NCBI RefSeq assembly: GCF_012516435.1
Contig: NZ_CP051216.1
Location: 2,250,001 to 2,314,000 of the forward strand
DNA: 64,000 bases
Direction: 5' to 3'
Origin: Pseudodesulfovibrio sp. zrk46
Lineage (GTDB): Bacteria; Desulfobacterota; Desulfovibrionia; Desulfovibrionales; Desulfovibrionaceae
In this document: piece after piece, positions 48,663 to 56,981 of the stretch
Numbering within the stretch: the stretch's first letter is position 1
Layout of the letters: each line of letters opens with the position of its first letter
Program-made: the position numbers and the translations under genes
Notes under the pieces: generated by a model
Databases searched by the model: none
What the model saw: the letters and a program-made list of their open reading frames with translations, nothing else
What the model was told of the DNA's origin: nothing

Positions 48663-49985
48663 CTAATTGCCGAAGTAAAGTTCCGGCAGATACAGGGCGA
48701 TTTCCGGGAATATCATGATCAGCGCCAGGCCAAAGGTCATGAGAATGACGAAGGGCACGATGGAGCTGTAGATATCCACCAGCGTTACTTCCTTTGGTGC
48801 CATGGCCTTCATCAGGAAGAGGTTGTAGCCGAACGGTGGCGTCATGTACGCGATCTGACAGGTGACAGTGTAGAGAACACCGTACCAGACCGGGTTGAAG
48901 CCAAGGTGGATGATCAGCGGAATGTACAGCGGGGCCACGATGACGAGCATGGCGGTGTCGTCAAGGAACATACCCATGATGATGTAGGAGACCTGCATCA
49001 TGATGAGGACACCCCAGGGGCTGAGGCCCCACTCTTCCATGAAGAGGCGCTCGATGGCGTGGACTGCGCCGAGGCCATCGAAGACGGCGCCGAATGCAAG
49101 GGCTGCGAGGATGATCCACATGAACATGCAGCTGACGCTGAGGGTGGAGTACAGGGTGTCGCGCATGACCTTCTTGGTCAGTCGTTTCTTGGCAATGGCA
49201 GCGAGGGTCGCAGCCACGGCGCCGACGGAGGAACTTTCCACCAGACTGGTGACACCCATCATGAAGAGGCCGGTGACGGAGAAGATGATTGCCAGCGGCA
49301 GGAGACCTGCGCGCAGCAGACGGAACTTCTCGGCCTTGCTGACGTTGCGCTCTTCTTCGGACAGGGCGGGGCCGAGTTCGGGCTGGAGCTTACAACGGAT
49401 GACGATGTAGGCGATGAACAGGACGGCAAAGAGCAGACCGGGGCCGACACCAGCCAACCACAGACGGCTGACGGGCTGGCGCGCGATCATGCCGTACAGC
49501 ACCAGTACGATACTCGGAGGCACCATGATGCCGAGGGAGGAGCCGGCCTGAATAACACCGGTAACCATGCGTTTGTCGTAGCCGCGTTTGAGCATTTCGG
49601 GCAGGGCGATACTGGAGCCGATTGCCATACCGGCCACACTGAGGCCGTTCATGGCCGAGATGGCGACCATGAGGACAATGGTTCCGATGGCGAGCCCGCC
49701 CCCTAGTGACCCCATCCATACATGGAGCATTTTATAGAGGTCGTTGGCGATCCCCGATTCCGACAGCATGTAGCCCATGTAGATGAAGAGGGGCAGCGTC
49801 AGGAGGGGGTACCAGTTGAGCAGGGAGATGCTTGCGTTGAAGGCCATCTCCGAACCGCCGTCTCCCCAGAGGAAGAGCGCGGATGCCGCAGCGATAAAGC
49901 CGATGACTCCGAATACCCGCTGTCCTGTCATGAGCAGGAGCATGAGGGTGGAGAACATCATGAGGGCGATCATTTCATGACTCAT
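48663..49985 (-). CDS. dctM: TRAP transporter large permease (DctM type)
   Basis: A 440-residue inner-membrane protein with about twelve hydrophobic segments, the main transport subunit of a sodium-driven TRAP system. Motifs: WYPLLTLPLFIYMGYMLSESG, SVAGMAIGSSIALPEMLKRGYDKRM, GIMVPPSIVLVLYGMIARQP and MGMFLDDTAMLVIVAPLYIPL. Its start overlaps the dctQ stop by one base (TAATG). Position before eutB suggests that the complex imports ethanolamine or a related amine, or another substrate used with it; this is inference, since TRAP carriers generally take carboxylates. Confidence 0.92.
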   Translation of the reverse strand: MSHEMIALMMFSTLMLLLMTGQRVFGVIGFIAAASALFLWGDGGSEMAFNASISLLNWYPLLTLPLFIYMGYMLSESGIANDLYKMLHVWMGSLGGGLAIGTIVLMVAISAMNGLSVAGMAIGSSIALPEMLKRGYDKRMVTGVIQAGSSLGIMVPPSIVLVLYGMIARQPVSRLWLAGVGPGLLFAVLFIAYIVIRCKLQPELGPALSEEERNVSKAEKFRLLRAGLLPLAIIFSVTGLFMMGVTSLVESSSVGAVAATLAAIAKKRLTKKVMRDTLYSTLSVSCMFMWIILAALAFGAVFDGLGAVHAIERLFMEEWGLSPWGVLIMMQVSYIIMGMFLDDTAMLVIVAPLYIPLIIHLGFNPVWYGVLYTVTCQIAYMTPPFGYNLFLMKAMAPKEVTLVDIYSSIVPFVILMTFGLALIMIFPEIALYLPELYFGN

Positions 49986-50494
49986 TAGAGCTCCCTCCCG
50001 GTGGCCTTTGCGACGTCTTTAAAGAAGTTGGAAATGGATTGCAGCAGCATGAGGAATATTCCGATTACCATGATGACCTTGATCGGCGACATGGGCGGTC
50101 CCCAGGCCGAATAGTTCATCTGGTTATATTGAATTGAATAGGCGGTGCTCGAGATGCCTCCGTAGAGGAGCATCACAAGGTAGAAGATCATACAGACGGA
50201 GGTGAAACAGTCGGTGGTGGCCCGGCGTTTCTCCGACCACTTGCTGTAGAATACATCCATGCGGACGTGGGCACGCAGCAGCATGGAGAAGCCGCCGCCC
50301 AGCAGGTAGTAGGCCGCCATGGTGAACTGAGCCATCTCAACACCCCAGATAATTGGTGAGTCGAAGATCGTTCTCGCGATGGACGAGTACAGGAGAATCG
50401 CCATCATCACGAACACGAGATACAGTGTCACCTGACCAACACGGGTATTTATCGCGTCAACATATTTGACGTACAGTCGTATTGCTTTTGGCAC
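49985..50494 (-). CDS. dctQ: TRAP transporter small permease (DctQ type)
   Basis: A 169-residue inner-membrane protein with four hydrophobic segments, partner of the large permease. FVMMAILLYSSIARTIFDSP and WGVEMAQFTMAAYYLLGGGF, then LLRAHVRMDVFYSKWSEKRR are typical. I place the start at a GTG (50494) because the only ATG upstream (50644) lies beyond the dctP terminator (50551-50584) and inside another hairpin; AGAGAACGAAA is a weak ribosome site before the GTG. The 50-residue extension from the ATG has no family homology. Confidence 0.85.
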   Translation of the reverse strand: MPKAIRLYVKYVDAINTRVGQVTLYLVFVMMAILLYSSIARTIFDSPIIWGVEMAQFTMAAYYLLGGGFSMLLRAHVRMDVFYSKWSEKRRATTDCFTSVCMIFYLVMLLYGGISSTAYSIQYNQMNYSAWGPPMSPIKVIMVIGIFLMLLQSISNFFKDVAKATGREL

Positions 50495-50550
50495 TTTCGT
50501 TCTCTTTTTATTGCGAAAAAATTGGTCTGATGACCTGATTTTAAGACAAA

Positions 50551-50584
50551 AAGTCCTCGCACACCTCAGGCGCGCGAGGACTTG
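50551..50584 (-). terminator. Rho-independent terminator after dctP
   Basis: On the minus strand AAGTCCTCGC pairs with GCGAGGACTT, followed by TTTTGTCTT. It lies between dctP and dctQ and should give a surplus of binding protein. A second stem, GGGGAGTG/CACTCCCC (about 50633-50652), lies nearer the dctP stop. Confidence 0.88.
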
Positions 50585-50671
50585 TAACGCGCTTAACGTG
50601 GATTCGGGCAGCCTCATGAACCGCGAGGTCGGGGAGTGCGCCACTCCCCGATGGGGCTGTCCGAAGTCGGA

Positions 50672-51724
50672 TTAGTAGCGGTAAGGCTTGCCTGCCTTCT
50701 CCATGGTCTGAGCGTATTCTTTGAGGATCTTGACGACGCGGGCGCTGCGATCACTGCGCTGGGCGATTTCGTCCCAGTATTTGTACGCTTCCTCTTCGAC
50801 CACCTTCCACTCATCGTCAGGAATGGTAGTGAGTTCGAGCTTGCCGCCGGTGGTGCGGTAGAAAGCCTCGCCCCACCAGTACCAGTACAGGCGGTGGTAG
50901 TTGGAGCTGTCCATGGACATCTTGAAGAGTGCCTTGAGGTGTTCCGGCAGGGCTTCCCATTTGTCGGTATTGGCGAAGTAGGAACCAGCCCATGCACCGG
51001 AAATGTTGTTGGTCAGGTAGTACTTGGTGACGTTGGCCCAACCGACGGTGTAGTCTTCGGTGATACCGGACCATGCGATGCCGTCGAGTTCGCCGGTCTG
51101 CAGGGCGACTTCGACATCTTCCCAAGGCAGAGTGACGGGCACAACGCCAAAACGCTTCAGGAAGCGGCCGCCAGTGGGGAAGGTGAAGACGCGCTTGCCT
51201 TTGAGGTCCTTCACGCTGCGGATCGGTTCAACGGTGGCGAAGTTGCAGGGGTCCCATGCGCCGGCGCCGAGCCAGGAAACGCCATCGATCTCGTCGTATG
51301 CCTCTTTCCAGATTTCATTCAGACCATACTGGTTGAACAGGGTCGGGACATCGAGGGAATAGCGGGATGCGAACGGGAAATATGCGGCAAAGACGGAAAC
51401 GTCGACAGGTGCGCCGATGGAGTCGTCATCACTCTGTACGGCGTCGATGGTGCCGCGCTGCATGGCGCGAAAGAGTTCGCCAGTGGGGACCAGCTGGTCA
51501 GCATTGTACAGCTCGATGACCATGTCGCCTTTGGCGATCTTGTTGAATGCATCGATCTGCGGCTTGATGACGTGTTCGGCAAGAGCAGGGCCGGCGTAGG
51601 TCTGGAGACGCCACCTGATGGTGGACTTCTGGCTGGCGTGGACAGCCGGGGCAACGGCTGCGGTTCCTGCGGCGGCTGCGATACCGGCGATACCTGCTTT
51701 GGTGATAAACTCTCTTCTCTTCAT
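50672..51724 (-). CDS. dctP: TRAP transporter periplasmic binding protein (DctP type, Tat signal)
   Basis: A 350-residue binding protein with a twin-arginine signal (MKRREFITKAGIAGIAAAAG, cleavage near AVHA), so it is probably exported folded. The mature part has the DctP fold: STIRWRLQTYAGPALAEHV, VIELYNADQLVPTGELFRAM, GKRVFTFPTGGRFLKRFG, LQTGELDGIAWSG and YYLTNNISGAWAGSYF. It resembles TRAP proteins annotated for mannitol or aromatic acids, but the substrate is not known. It is the first gene of the dctPQM-eutBC unit, behind a sigma-54 promoter. The start has a GAGAGGGATTT site upstream. Confidence 0.93.
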   Translation of the reverse strand: MKRREFITKAGIAGIAAAAGTAAVAPAVHASQKSTIRWRLQTYAGPALAEHVIKPQIDAFNKIAKGDMVIELYNADQLVPTGELFRAMQRGTIDAVQSDDDSIGAPVDVSVFAAYFPFASRYSLDVPTLFNQYGLNEIWKEAYDEIDGVSWLGAGAWDPCNFATVEPIRSVKDLKGKRVFTFPTGGRFLKRFGVVPVTLPWEDVEVALQTGELDGIAWSGITEDYTVGWANVTKYYLTNNISGAWAGSYFANTDKWEALPEHLKALFKMSMDSSNYHRLYWYWWGEAFYRTTGGKLELTTIPDDEWKVVEEEAYKYWDEIAQRSDRSARVVKILKEYAQTMEKAGKPYRY

Positions 51725-51875
51725 AAATCCCTCTCATCAAATAAGTTTGGGGTTCGAGTAGCGCTGGATGCGGTCCTAATCACATTCATGATGCTACTTT
51801 GGTCACTTCACTGTTTGTCCGGTCCGATCAGGGAGACTGGGTTAACCCTGCGTCGTTCTGGACTCGAACGCTAAA

Positions 51876-51891
51876 GCAACCTCCGTTCCAA
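51876..51891 (-). promoter_or_regulatory. Sigma-54 promoter of the TRAP-eut operon
   Basis: Read on the minus strand, TTGGAACGGAGGTTGC has the -24 TTGGAAC and -12 TTGC in correct phase (one mismatch to TTGGCAC). The predicted start, near 51865, gives a leader of about 140 bases before dctP. Confidence 0.75.
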
Positions 51892-52524
51892 ACGTGCGTT
51901 TTTATGAAAATATGTGTATTTTTAGTTGTTTATGAGTGTTGAGAGTCGTTGGTGTCAGTCGAGTAGTTTGTCGCCTTGGTTACTTTTTTGTTTCAAAAGT
52001 GGTTAATATTGACAAAATTAGTCAAAATTAAAATTAGATGCAGTTGTAAACTGTATTTGCATTACAATAATAGCCAACTAGTAGCTGTTTGCGTTGATTG
52101 TTCTGAAAAGAGATTAACAAACAGTATATTTTCTGACCAAAATTTGTGGTCAAAATGGTTTTTCTTCGGTGAAGGTGGAATGCAAGGATGATGTTCTCAT
52201 CAACGAAAAGGATGGATGAGGTCTTTTTACGAAAAATGATATGTCTAATTTAAGTGTTATTTCAGACTAATAAGATAGATGGGGCTTGTTGGAGATCTCT
52301 CGCATTAAGTTCGTTGGGCAAACTTCACATTTTCTCATAGCAGTTAAATCTGAGCGCTATTTGAATGCTTATCCTTTTGGACGAATTGTATGCGTGTGAG
52401 AATAAAATAGGCAAATCCCAGGAAACTTGTCTAGGAATCGACAATATGTGGCTACTTTCAGTCAGTAATGTCGATTTTTTGGTGAAAATTGCTGTGTGGT
52501 GCTATAGCAAGTCTTCCCATACCT
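51892..52524. promoter_or_regulatory. AT-rich control region between dctP and nifA
   Basis: About 630 bases with no convincing gene and much lower GC than its neighbours. Two related inverted repeats stand out: TTGACAAAATTAGTCAA (52009-52025) and TGACCAAAATTTGTGGTCA (52134-52152). Both have TGAC..AAAATT..GTCA, followed by AAAT. They lie about 150 and 280 bases upstream of the predicted sigma-54 start, so they may be enhancer sites for the TRAP-eut operon. The rest (52160-52500) holds nothing that I can identify. Confidence 0.5.
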
Positions 52525-52560
52525 GACAGGCCCCATCTGTTGCGGAGGATGGGGCCTGTC
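52525..52560 (-). terminator. Hairpin after nifA
   Basis: GACAGGCCCCATC pairs with GATGGGGCCTGTC, a 13-base-pair perfect stem with a ten-base loop, 34 bases after the nifA stop. There is no strong T run on the minus strand, so termination may be partial. Confidence 0.65.
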
Positions 52561-52593
52561 GGTACTAGGAGGTTGGGGGTGTTCCCAATGGTG

Positions 52594-54174
52594 TTATGCT
52601 ATTTCTTTTTGGCGTCGAAAGCGCGCGCGGCCTTCGGCAATCATGGATTCGAGTCCATACTTCTTGACCCGGTATCCCATCTGACGGGGGGTGAGCCCGA
52701 GAGATTCGGCGGCCTTGTACTGGAGCCAACCGTTGCGTTCCAGTGCAGCCACGACTTCGTTGCGCTCGAATTCCTTGAGCGACATGGTCTTGTTGGTGGG
52801 CTCGGAAATCTGCATGACTTCCTGAGCCGCAGCGGTCTGGCCCGGAGTGAGGTAGGAGCGGAGGAAATCGAGGCCGATACGTTCTGAATCGGACATGATG
52901 ACCAGTCGCTCGATGAGGTTCTGCATCTCGCGCACATTGCCCGGCCAGTCGTAGCGGATGAGCGCTTCGACGGCGGCGGGAGTAAAGTGCATGGCCCGAT
53001 TGTAGTCGGTGGCCATCTGCTGCAGGAAGTGGTTGAGCAGACCGGTGATGTCTTCCTTGCGCTCGCGCAGGGCGGGGACGCGGATGGGGAAGACGTTGAG
53101 TCGATAGTAGAGATCGAGGCGAAATTTGCCCCGCTCCACCAGGTCGGCAAGGTCACGGTTGGTGGCCGTGAGAATACGGACGTCGATGGTGCGGGTTTTG
53201 TTGCTGCCGAGACGCTCAAGCTCTTTTTCCTGAAGCACTCGAAGCAGCTTGGACTGAAGGGCGATGGGGAGCTCGCCGATCTCATCCAGAAAGATGGTAC
53301 CGTTATGGGCTTCCTCGAATCGGCCGGGGCGGGTGGAGGTGGCCCCGGTGAAGGCCCCTTTCTCGTGACCGAACAGTTCGGATTCGAGAAGGTTCTCCGG
53401 GATGGAGGCACAGTTGACCTTGATGAAGGGATGTCCCTGACGCTCGGAAAGCTCGTGAATGATGCGCGCGATGAGCGTCTTGCCCACGCCGGATTCGCCG
53501 AGCAGCAGCACGGTGGCGCGGGTGGGAGAGACTTTCTCCATCTGACGTTGTACTTCCACCATGGCCGCACTCTGGCCCACGATGTAAGGACCCTTGTTCG
53601 TCTTGGCGATCTGATACTTGAGGGAGGTGTTCTCGCTGCGAAGGGCTGCTTCGCGCTCAAGAATCTTTTCGTTCAGGCTGATGAACTGGGCGATGAGCGT
53701 GGCAACGACCTTGAGGAAGTCCACGTCTTCCTCGAAGGCGACTTCGTCTTCAAAGAGGCGGTCCACGTTGAGGACGCCGATGGGCTCACCGTGGAGAAGA
53801 ATGGGGACACCGATGAAGGAGATCATGCCGCGTCGGATATTGCGCGATCCTGTCTTGTTCAGAAACAGGGGCTCGTTTTCGATGTCGGGCACAAAGTATG
53901 GTTCACCAGTCTGGAAGATACGACCGGTGACGCCCTCGTCCAGACGGTAAACTCCGCGCTGTTTTTCTTCTGCCGTGAGGCCGTAGGATGCACTGATGGA
54001 AAGGTGCCCGGTTTCGGGGTCGTGCAGGGTTACTGTGGCACGCTGCATGGAGAGCTGCTCATGCATTATGCGCAGGACCATTTCCAGCGCTGATTCAAGA
54101 TTAAGCGCATGATCTATCGCCTGACAGATGGCTGGCAGGACAGCGAGTTTCAATCCATGTACCGTGGGTTCCAT
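52594..54174 (-). CDS. nifA: Nif-specific sigma-54 activator NifA
   Basis: A 526-residue enhancer-binding protein. An N-terminal GAF domain (about 20-175: [40 protein letters not shown]) is followed by the AAA+ domain with Walker A GESGVGKT (226-233), the sigma-54 loop GAFTGA (273-278), Walker [13 protein letters not shown], and a Fis-type helix-turn-helix ([20 protein letters not shown]). The end matches NifA, which drives nif operons. No cysteine motif joins the AAA and DNA-binding parts, unlike the oxygen-sensitive rhizobial NifA. It is 18 kb from nifH, and is itself preceded by a sigma-54 promoter. The start at 54174 leaves a leader of only about three bases. Confidence 0.92.
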   Translation of the reverse strand: MEPTVHGLKLAVLPAICQAIDHALNLESALEMVLRIMHEQLSMQRATVTLHDPETGHLSISASYGLTAEEKQRGVYRLDEGVTGRIFQTGEPYFVPDIENEPLFLNKTGSRNIRRGMISFIGVPILLHGEPIGVLNVDRLFEDEVAFEEDVDFLKVVATLIAQFISLNEKILEREAALRSENTSLKYQIAKTNKGPYIVGQSAAMVEVQRQMEKVSPTRATVLLLGESGVGKTLIARIIHELSERQGHPFIKVNCASIPENLLESELFGHEKGAFTGATSTRPGRFEEAHNGTIFLDEIGELPIALQSKLLRVLQEKELERLGSNKTRTIDVRILTATNRDLADLVERGKFRLDLYYRLNVFPIRVPALRERKEDITGLLNHFLQQMATDYNRAMHFTPAAVEALIRYDWPGNVREMQNLIERLVIMSDSERIGLDFLRSYLTPGQTAAAQEVMQISEPTNKTMSLKEFERNEVVAALERNGWLQYKAAESLGLTPRQMGYRVKKYGLESMIAEGRARFRRQKEIA

Positions 54175-54187
54175 GGCTTGCTCTAGA

Positions 54188-54203
54188 GCAAACCGGGTGC
54201 CAA
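54188..54203 (-). promoter_or_regulatory. Sigma-54 promoter of nifA
   Basis: Read on the minus strand, TTGGCACCCGGTTTGC is a full match to the -24/-12 consensus. The predicted transcription start, about 54177, lies three bases before the ATG, so the mRNA would be nearly leaderless. Confidence 0.88.
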
Positions 54204-54257
54204 ACCTTGTGGATTTTTATTATCCAATTATACCAGATGGTTAAATAGTTGCGAATG

Positions 54258-54273
54258 TGTACTAAAATTAACA
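54258..54273. promoter_or_regulatory. Possible NifA site TGT-N10-ACA upstream of nifA
   Basis: TGTACTAAAATTAACA fits TGT-N10-ACA and is centred about 89 bases upstream of the predicted nifA start. The surrounding DNA is AT-rich, so a chance match is possible. If real, NifA activates its own gene. Confidence 0.4.
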
Positions 54274-54378
54274 ATAAAGTAAAAACATGTGTTGAGGATG
54301 GCTAATTTGAGAACAATTTTGTGTGTTCGTATTTTCATGTCTTTGGATATTTCGGAACAAATTGGGGTGAAATGGCAA

Positions 54379-54407
54379 TAAAAAAGGCCGACATTGGGTG
54401 TCGGCCT
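54379..54407 (-). terminator. Rho-independent terminator (minus strand)
   Basis: AGGCCGACA pairs with TGTCGGCCT (54385-54407) around a five-base loop and is followed on the minus strand by a T tract (54379-54384). It should stop transcripts from the AraC gene before they reach nifA. Confidence 0.88.
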
Positions 54408-54717
54408 CAGGGGAAATTTGTCTTCCTTTTTTGAGCTCCTGGAGGAAGTGAAACCAGGGTATGCCACATTCGTGATCTGCACGTTTTTTTAGGCAGTAAC
54501 TTTTTGCAGGTACATGTATCAGCTCCGTTCATTTCTTTAGCTATTGCCACCCCGTCTGGCGAGTGTGGTCTTTCTTCTCATTGTTCAAATCGCTTTCTCG
54601 GTCCAGTTCAGAATGTAGACGGTAAACGTGGTGTGTTGTTCAACGTGGAAACAATCAATCACCGTTGAGCTAGTGATATTTCAGACAGCCGTCACAGTGA
54701 AGTGCCGAATGCGCCAA
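54408..54717. other. Spacer without gene between terminator and AraC gene
   Basis: About 310 bases downstream of the AraC gene with no convincing reading frame, promoter or repeat. It would be the 3-prime untranslated part of the AraC mRNA up to the terminator at 54379. Confidence 0.6.
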
Positions 54718-55713
54718 CTACTTTGCAGTTTGTGCCAATCGAAGTTCGCGGGGCGACTGACCTGTCCAACGCTTGTGCGCGCGGGAAAAGGCGCTGTAGT
54801 CCGCATAGCCAAGCAGGAAGGCGACCTCGGTCAGGCTCATGAGTGAATCCTGAATGTATTCGGCTGCGAGGTCCTGCCTAATCGAACGCAGGAGTTCCCG
54901 ATAGGTGGTCTCCGCTTCGGTCATTTCCCGTTGCAGGCTGCGCAGGCTGATATTCATGGCGCTGGCCAGTTCATCGGCAGACAGCTCTCCGCTGGGCAGC
55001 CGCTTTCTGATGTGTTTTCTGGCCCTCTCAATGATGGTGGTCCCTTCGATGGCTGACAGCTGTTGCTTCACCATTTCATCATGCAGATTGAGGAGAAGTG
55101 GATTGCCGCTCTTCAACTTCCGCTGGGCGTCTTCCATGGAAAGCTCAATGCAATCTTCTTCTGCGTCGAACTCCACATGGCATTGGAATAGTTCGGTGAA
55201 TCGTTCTGCGCAAGACGGTGCAGGGTGGGCGATGGTCACATGGAGCGGTTTCAGTCCCTCGCCGTAGTTCATGCGGCACAATTTCATGACAAGGGACATG
55301 GAGGAATCCATCTGACAGGGGAGCTTCACCTCGTCCGATAGTATGATGCGAAGCCGCTGCCCGGATTGTTCGATGTAGGCTGTACCGCGTTCGGAGAAAA
55401 TTGTTCTGTAGCGCTGCAGGTAATCCAGCCCTTCCAATAAAGAACTGGCGGCCAGCCATGCATATCCAAGCGCATGGAAGTGCGAAGGGTGCCACACCTT
55501 GCCGGCATCAAGCCCAAAACATGGGTCGTCTATGGTGTCGGCGGCCAGTTGCCACAAGTTGTCTATCCTGCGGTGGGCGATCCTGACTTCCGGATCGGAC
55601 AATACGGCGAAGGTCAGATCTTCTTCCGCGAAAATGGGGCGAGGATCATGCCCATGGTATTCGATCAGGTTCCAGAGGGTGTTGGCCTGCGTAAGTTGAA
55701 AGGTTTCCGGCAT
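54718..55713 (-). CDS. AraC-family transcriptional regulator
   Basis: A 331-residue regulator. The N-terminal two thirds form the arabinose-binding-like domain of the OruR/FtrA type (PF12625-like; IAHRRIDNLWQLAADTIDDPCFGLDAG, LLEGLDYLQRYRTIFSERGTAY as two runs). The end is the AraC double helix-turn-helix (LSADELASAMNISLRSLQREMTE and LTEVAFLLGYADYSAFSRAHKRWTGQSPREL as two parts). The ATG at 55713 follows AAGGAGAC. Target genes are not obvious; the divergent secreted protein at 55852 is a candidate. It might respond to ethanolamine in the manner of EutR, but the sequence gives no direct support. Confidence 0.9.
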   Translation of the reverse strand: MPETFQLTQANTLWNLIEYHGHDPRPIFAEEDLTFAVLSDPEVRIAHRRIDNLWQLAADTIDDPCFGLDAGKVWHPSHFHALGYAWLAASSLLEGLDYLQRYRTIFSERGTAYIEQSGQRLRIILSDEVKLPCQMDSSMSLVMKLCRMNYGEGLKPLHVTIAHPAPSCAERFTELFQCHVEFDAEEDCIELSMEDAQRKLKSGNPLLLNLHDEMVKQQLSAIEGTTIIERARKHIRKRLPSGELSADELASAMNISLRSLQREMTEAETTYRELLRSIRQDLAAEYIQDSLMSLTEVAFLLGYADYSAFSRAHKRWTGQSPRELRLAQTAK

Positions 55714-55851
55714 TGAGTCTCCTTGGGCATCATCCCTACCTGATGTTGACGCGTAATGTCGAGCATGAGGCATCTTTGGTCATGTCTCTGGTTGATCCGT
55801 TTTTGTACCTTTCAGATGTAGAGAAACGTATCAACAGGAGGCAAACGTACT

Positions 55852-56310
55852 ATGCGTCCCGTTTTGAAAATCTTATCGGTGCTGGCTTTACTGGTAGTCC
55901 CGACCAAGTTGGGATGGGCGGAATCGTCCAAAAGAGACGCTGTTCCACTGGTTGCCGCCGAAGTGCCAACCGTGTGTACGCGGACAATATACCATGATGG
56001 AAGTAACCTCGTGCGCGACAGGGTCTGTGCCACGTTTGAGACCTCCTTCATGGACGAATATGGCGTTGAACGTGGTCTGAAGGTCTTGGCTCAGGTGATG
56101 GAGACCTTGGAACAGGCCGATGACAGAGTCTTCACCATGAAGGTCTACCTCGACCACCATCTGGTGGCTCAGAGACATGGCACCTCGCTTTTCGGTTCGG
56201 TTAGCTTCAACCTGACAACTGGTGGAGTGGTGGCTGCGGAAGTGAACGCCCGGAACTACCGGGAGCAGATGCAGTTCATCGTCTACCATGCGCAGGGGGA
56301 GCCCTCTTGA
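55852..56310 (+). CDS. Small secreted protein of unknown function
   Basis: A 152-residue protein with a signal peptide (MRPVLKILSVLALLVVPTKLGWA, cleavage before ESSK). Two cysteines (CTRTIYHDGSNLVRDRVC) could form a disulfide. I do not recognise the family; the mature part is predicted alpha/beta with no known motif. It is divergent from the AraC gene, 138 bases away, and ends before a terminator. AGGAGGCAAACGTACT precedes the start. Confidence 0.7.
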   Translation: MRPVLKILSVLALLVVPTKLGWAESSKRDAVPLVAAEVPTVCTRTIYHDGSNLVRDRVCATFETSFMDEYGVERGLKVLAQVMETLEQADDRVFTMKVYLDHHLVAQRHGTSLFGSVSFNLTTGGVVAAEVNARNYREQMQFIVYHAQGEPS

Positions 56311-56327
56311 GTAACCTCAACCGGAAA

Positions 56328-56361
56328 AGGCCCCACAGTGACATGCGTCGCTGTGGGGCCT
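56328..56361 (+). terminator. Hairpin terminator between the secreted protein and yceI
   Basis: AGGCCCCACAG pairs with CTGTGGGGCCT around a twelve-base loop; a looser T-rich stretch (TTGTTTTATT) follows a few bases later. It separates two convergent genes and may act in both directions. Confidence 0.7.
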
Positions 56362-56384
56362 AGTATTGTTTTATTGCGGCTTTT

Positions 56385-56963
56385 CTACTTAACGGGGAGC
56401 AGCTCCAAGTCCACGACAATATCCACTTCATTGCCGATGAGCAGGCCTCCATCGTCGAGGGTCTGGCTCCACGTTACACCAAAGTCGCGCCTGTCGATGA
56501 CCAGCTTGGCCTTGCCGCCCAGGCGATAATTGCCCCATGGGTCCTTGCGGCGCTCGGTCAGGCCGCTGACGGCAAACTCCACCTCGTGGGTCTTATCCTT
56601 GATGGTCATGTTCCCCTTGGCGACAAATCCATCACCGGAGCGAGTGACCTCGGTGCTCTTGAAGGTCATGACCGGATAGGTAGTCACTCCAAAGAAGTCA
56701 CCGCTTTTCAGGTGCGCGTCGCGCTTGTCCACGCCCGTGTTGATGCTGTCCACAGCAATGGTGACATCAAAGCTGACGGGCATGTCGTCCTTGAACATGA
56801 GGGCGCCCTTGATGTCCGGGAATGAACCGCGCACCTTGGCGATCATCATGTGCTCAATGGCGAAATGGGCCGCCGAGTGGTCCGGGTCAATGTTCCACGT
56901 TTCAGCTCTGGCAGATGTTGCGCAGAAGAGCAGTGCCACTGCAATTAAGAGTATTTTCTTCAT
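56385..56963 (-). CDS. YceI-family periplasmic lipid-binding protein
   Basis: A 192-residue protein with a signal peptide (MKKILLIAVALLFCATSARA) and the YceI beta-barrel: WNIDPDHSAAHFAIEHMMIA, INTGVDKRDAHLKSGDFFGV, YPVMTFKSTEV and the end DFGVTWSQTLDDGGLLIGNEVDI. YceI proteins bind isoprenoid chains such as polyprenyl or quinone-like lipids in the periplasm. It follows the pirin gene by 19 bases, on the same strand; the pair may respond to oxidative or quinone stress. GAAGGAGAAGCC precedes the ATG. Confidence 0.92.
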   Translation of the reverse strand: MKKILLIAVALLFCATSARAETWNIDPDHSAAHFAIEHMMIAKVRGSFPDIKGALMFKDDMPVSFDVTIAVDSINTGVDKRDAHLKSGDFFGVTTYPVMTFKSTEVTRSGDGFVAKGNMTIKDKTHEVEFAVSGLTERRKDPWGNYRLGGKAKLVIDRRDFGVTWSQTLDDGGLLIGNEVDIVVDLELLPVK

Positions 56964-56981
56964 GGCTTCTCCTTCATTCTG

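Noticed and set aside
50495-50644. An upstream ATG start for dctQ at 50644
   Set aside because: It lies before the dctP terminator and adds 50 residues without homology. A GTG at 50494 fits better.
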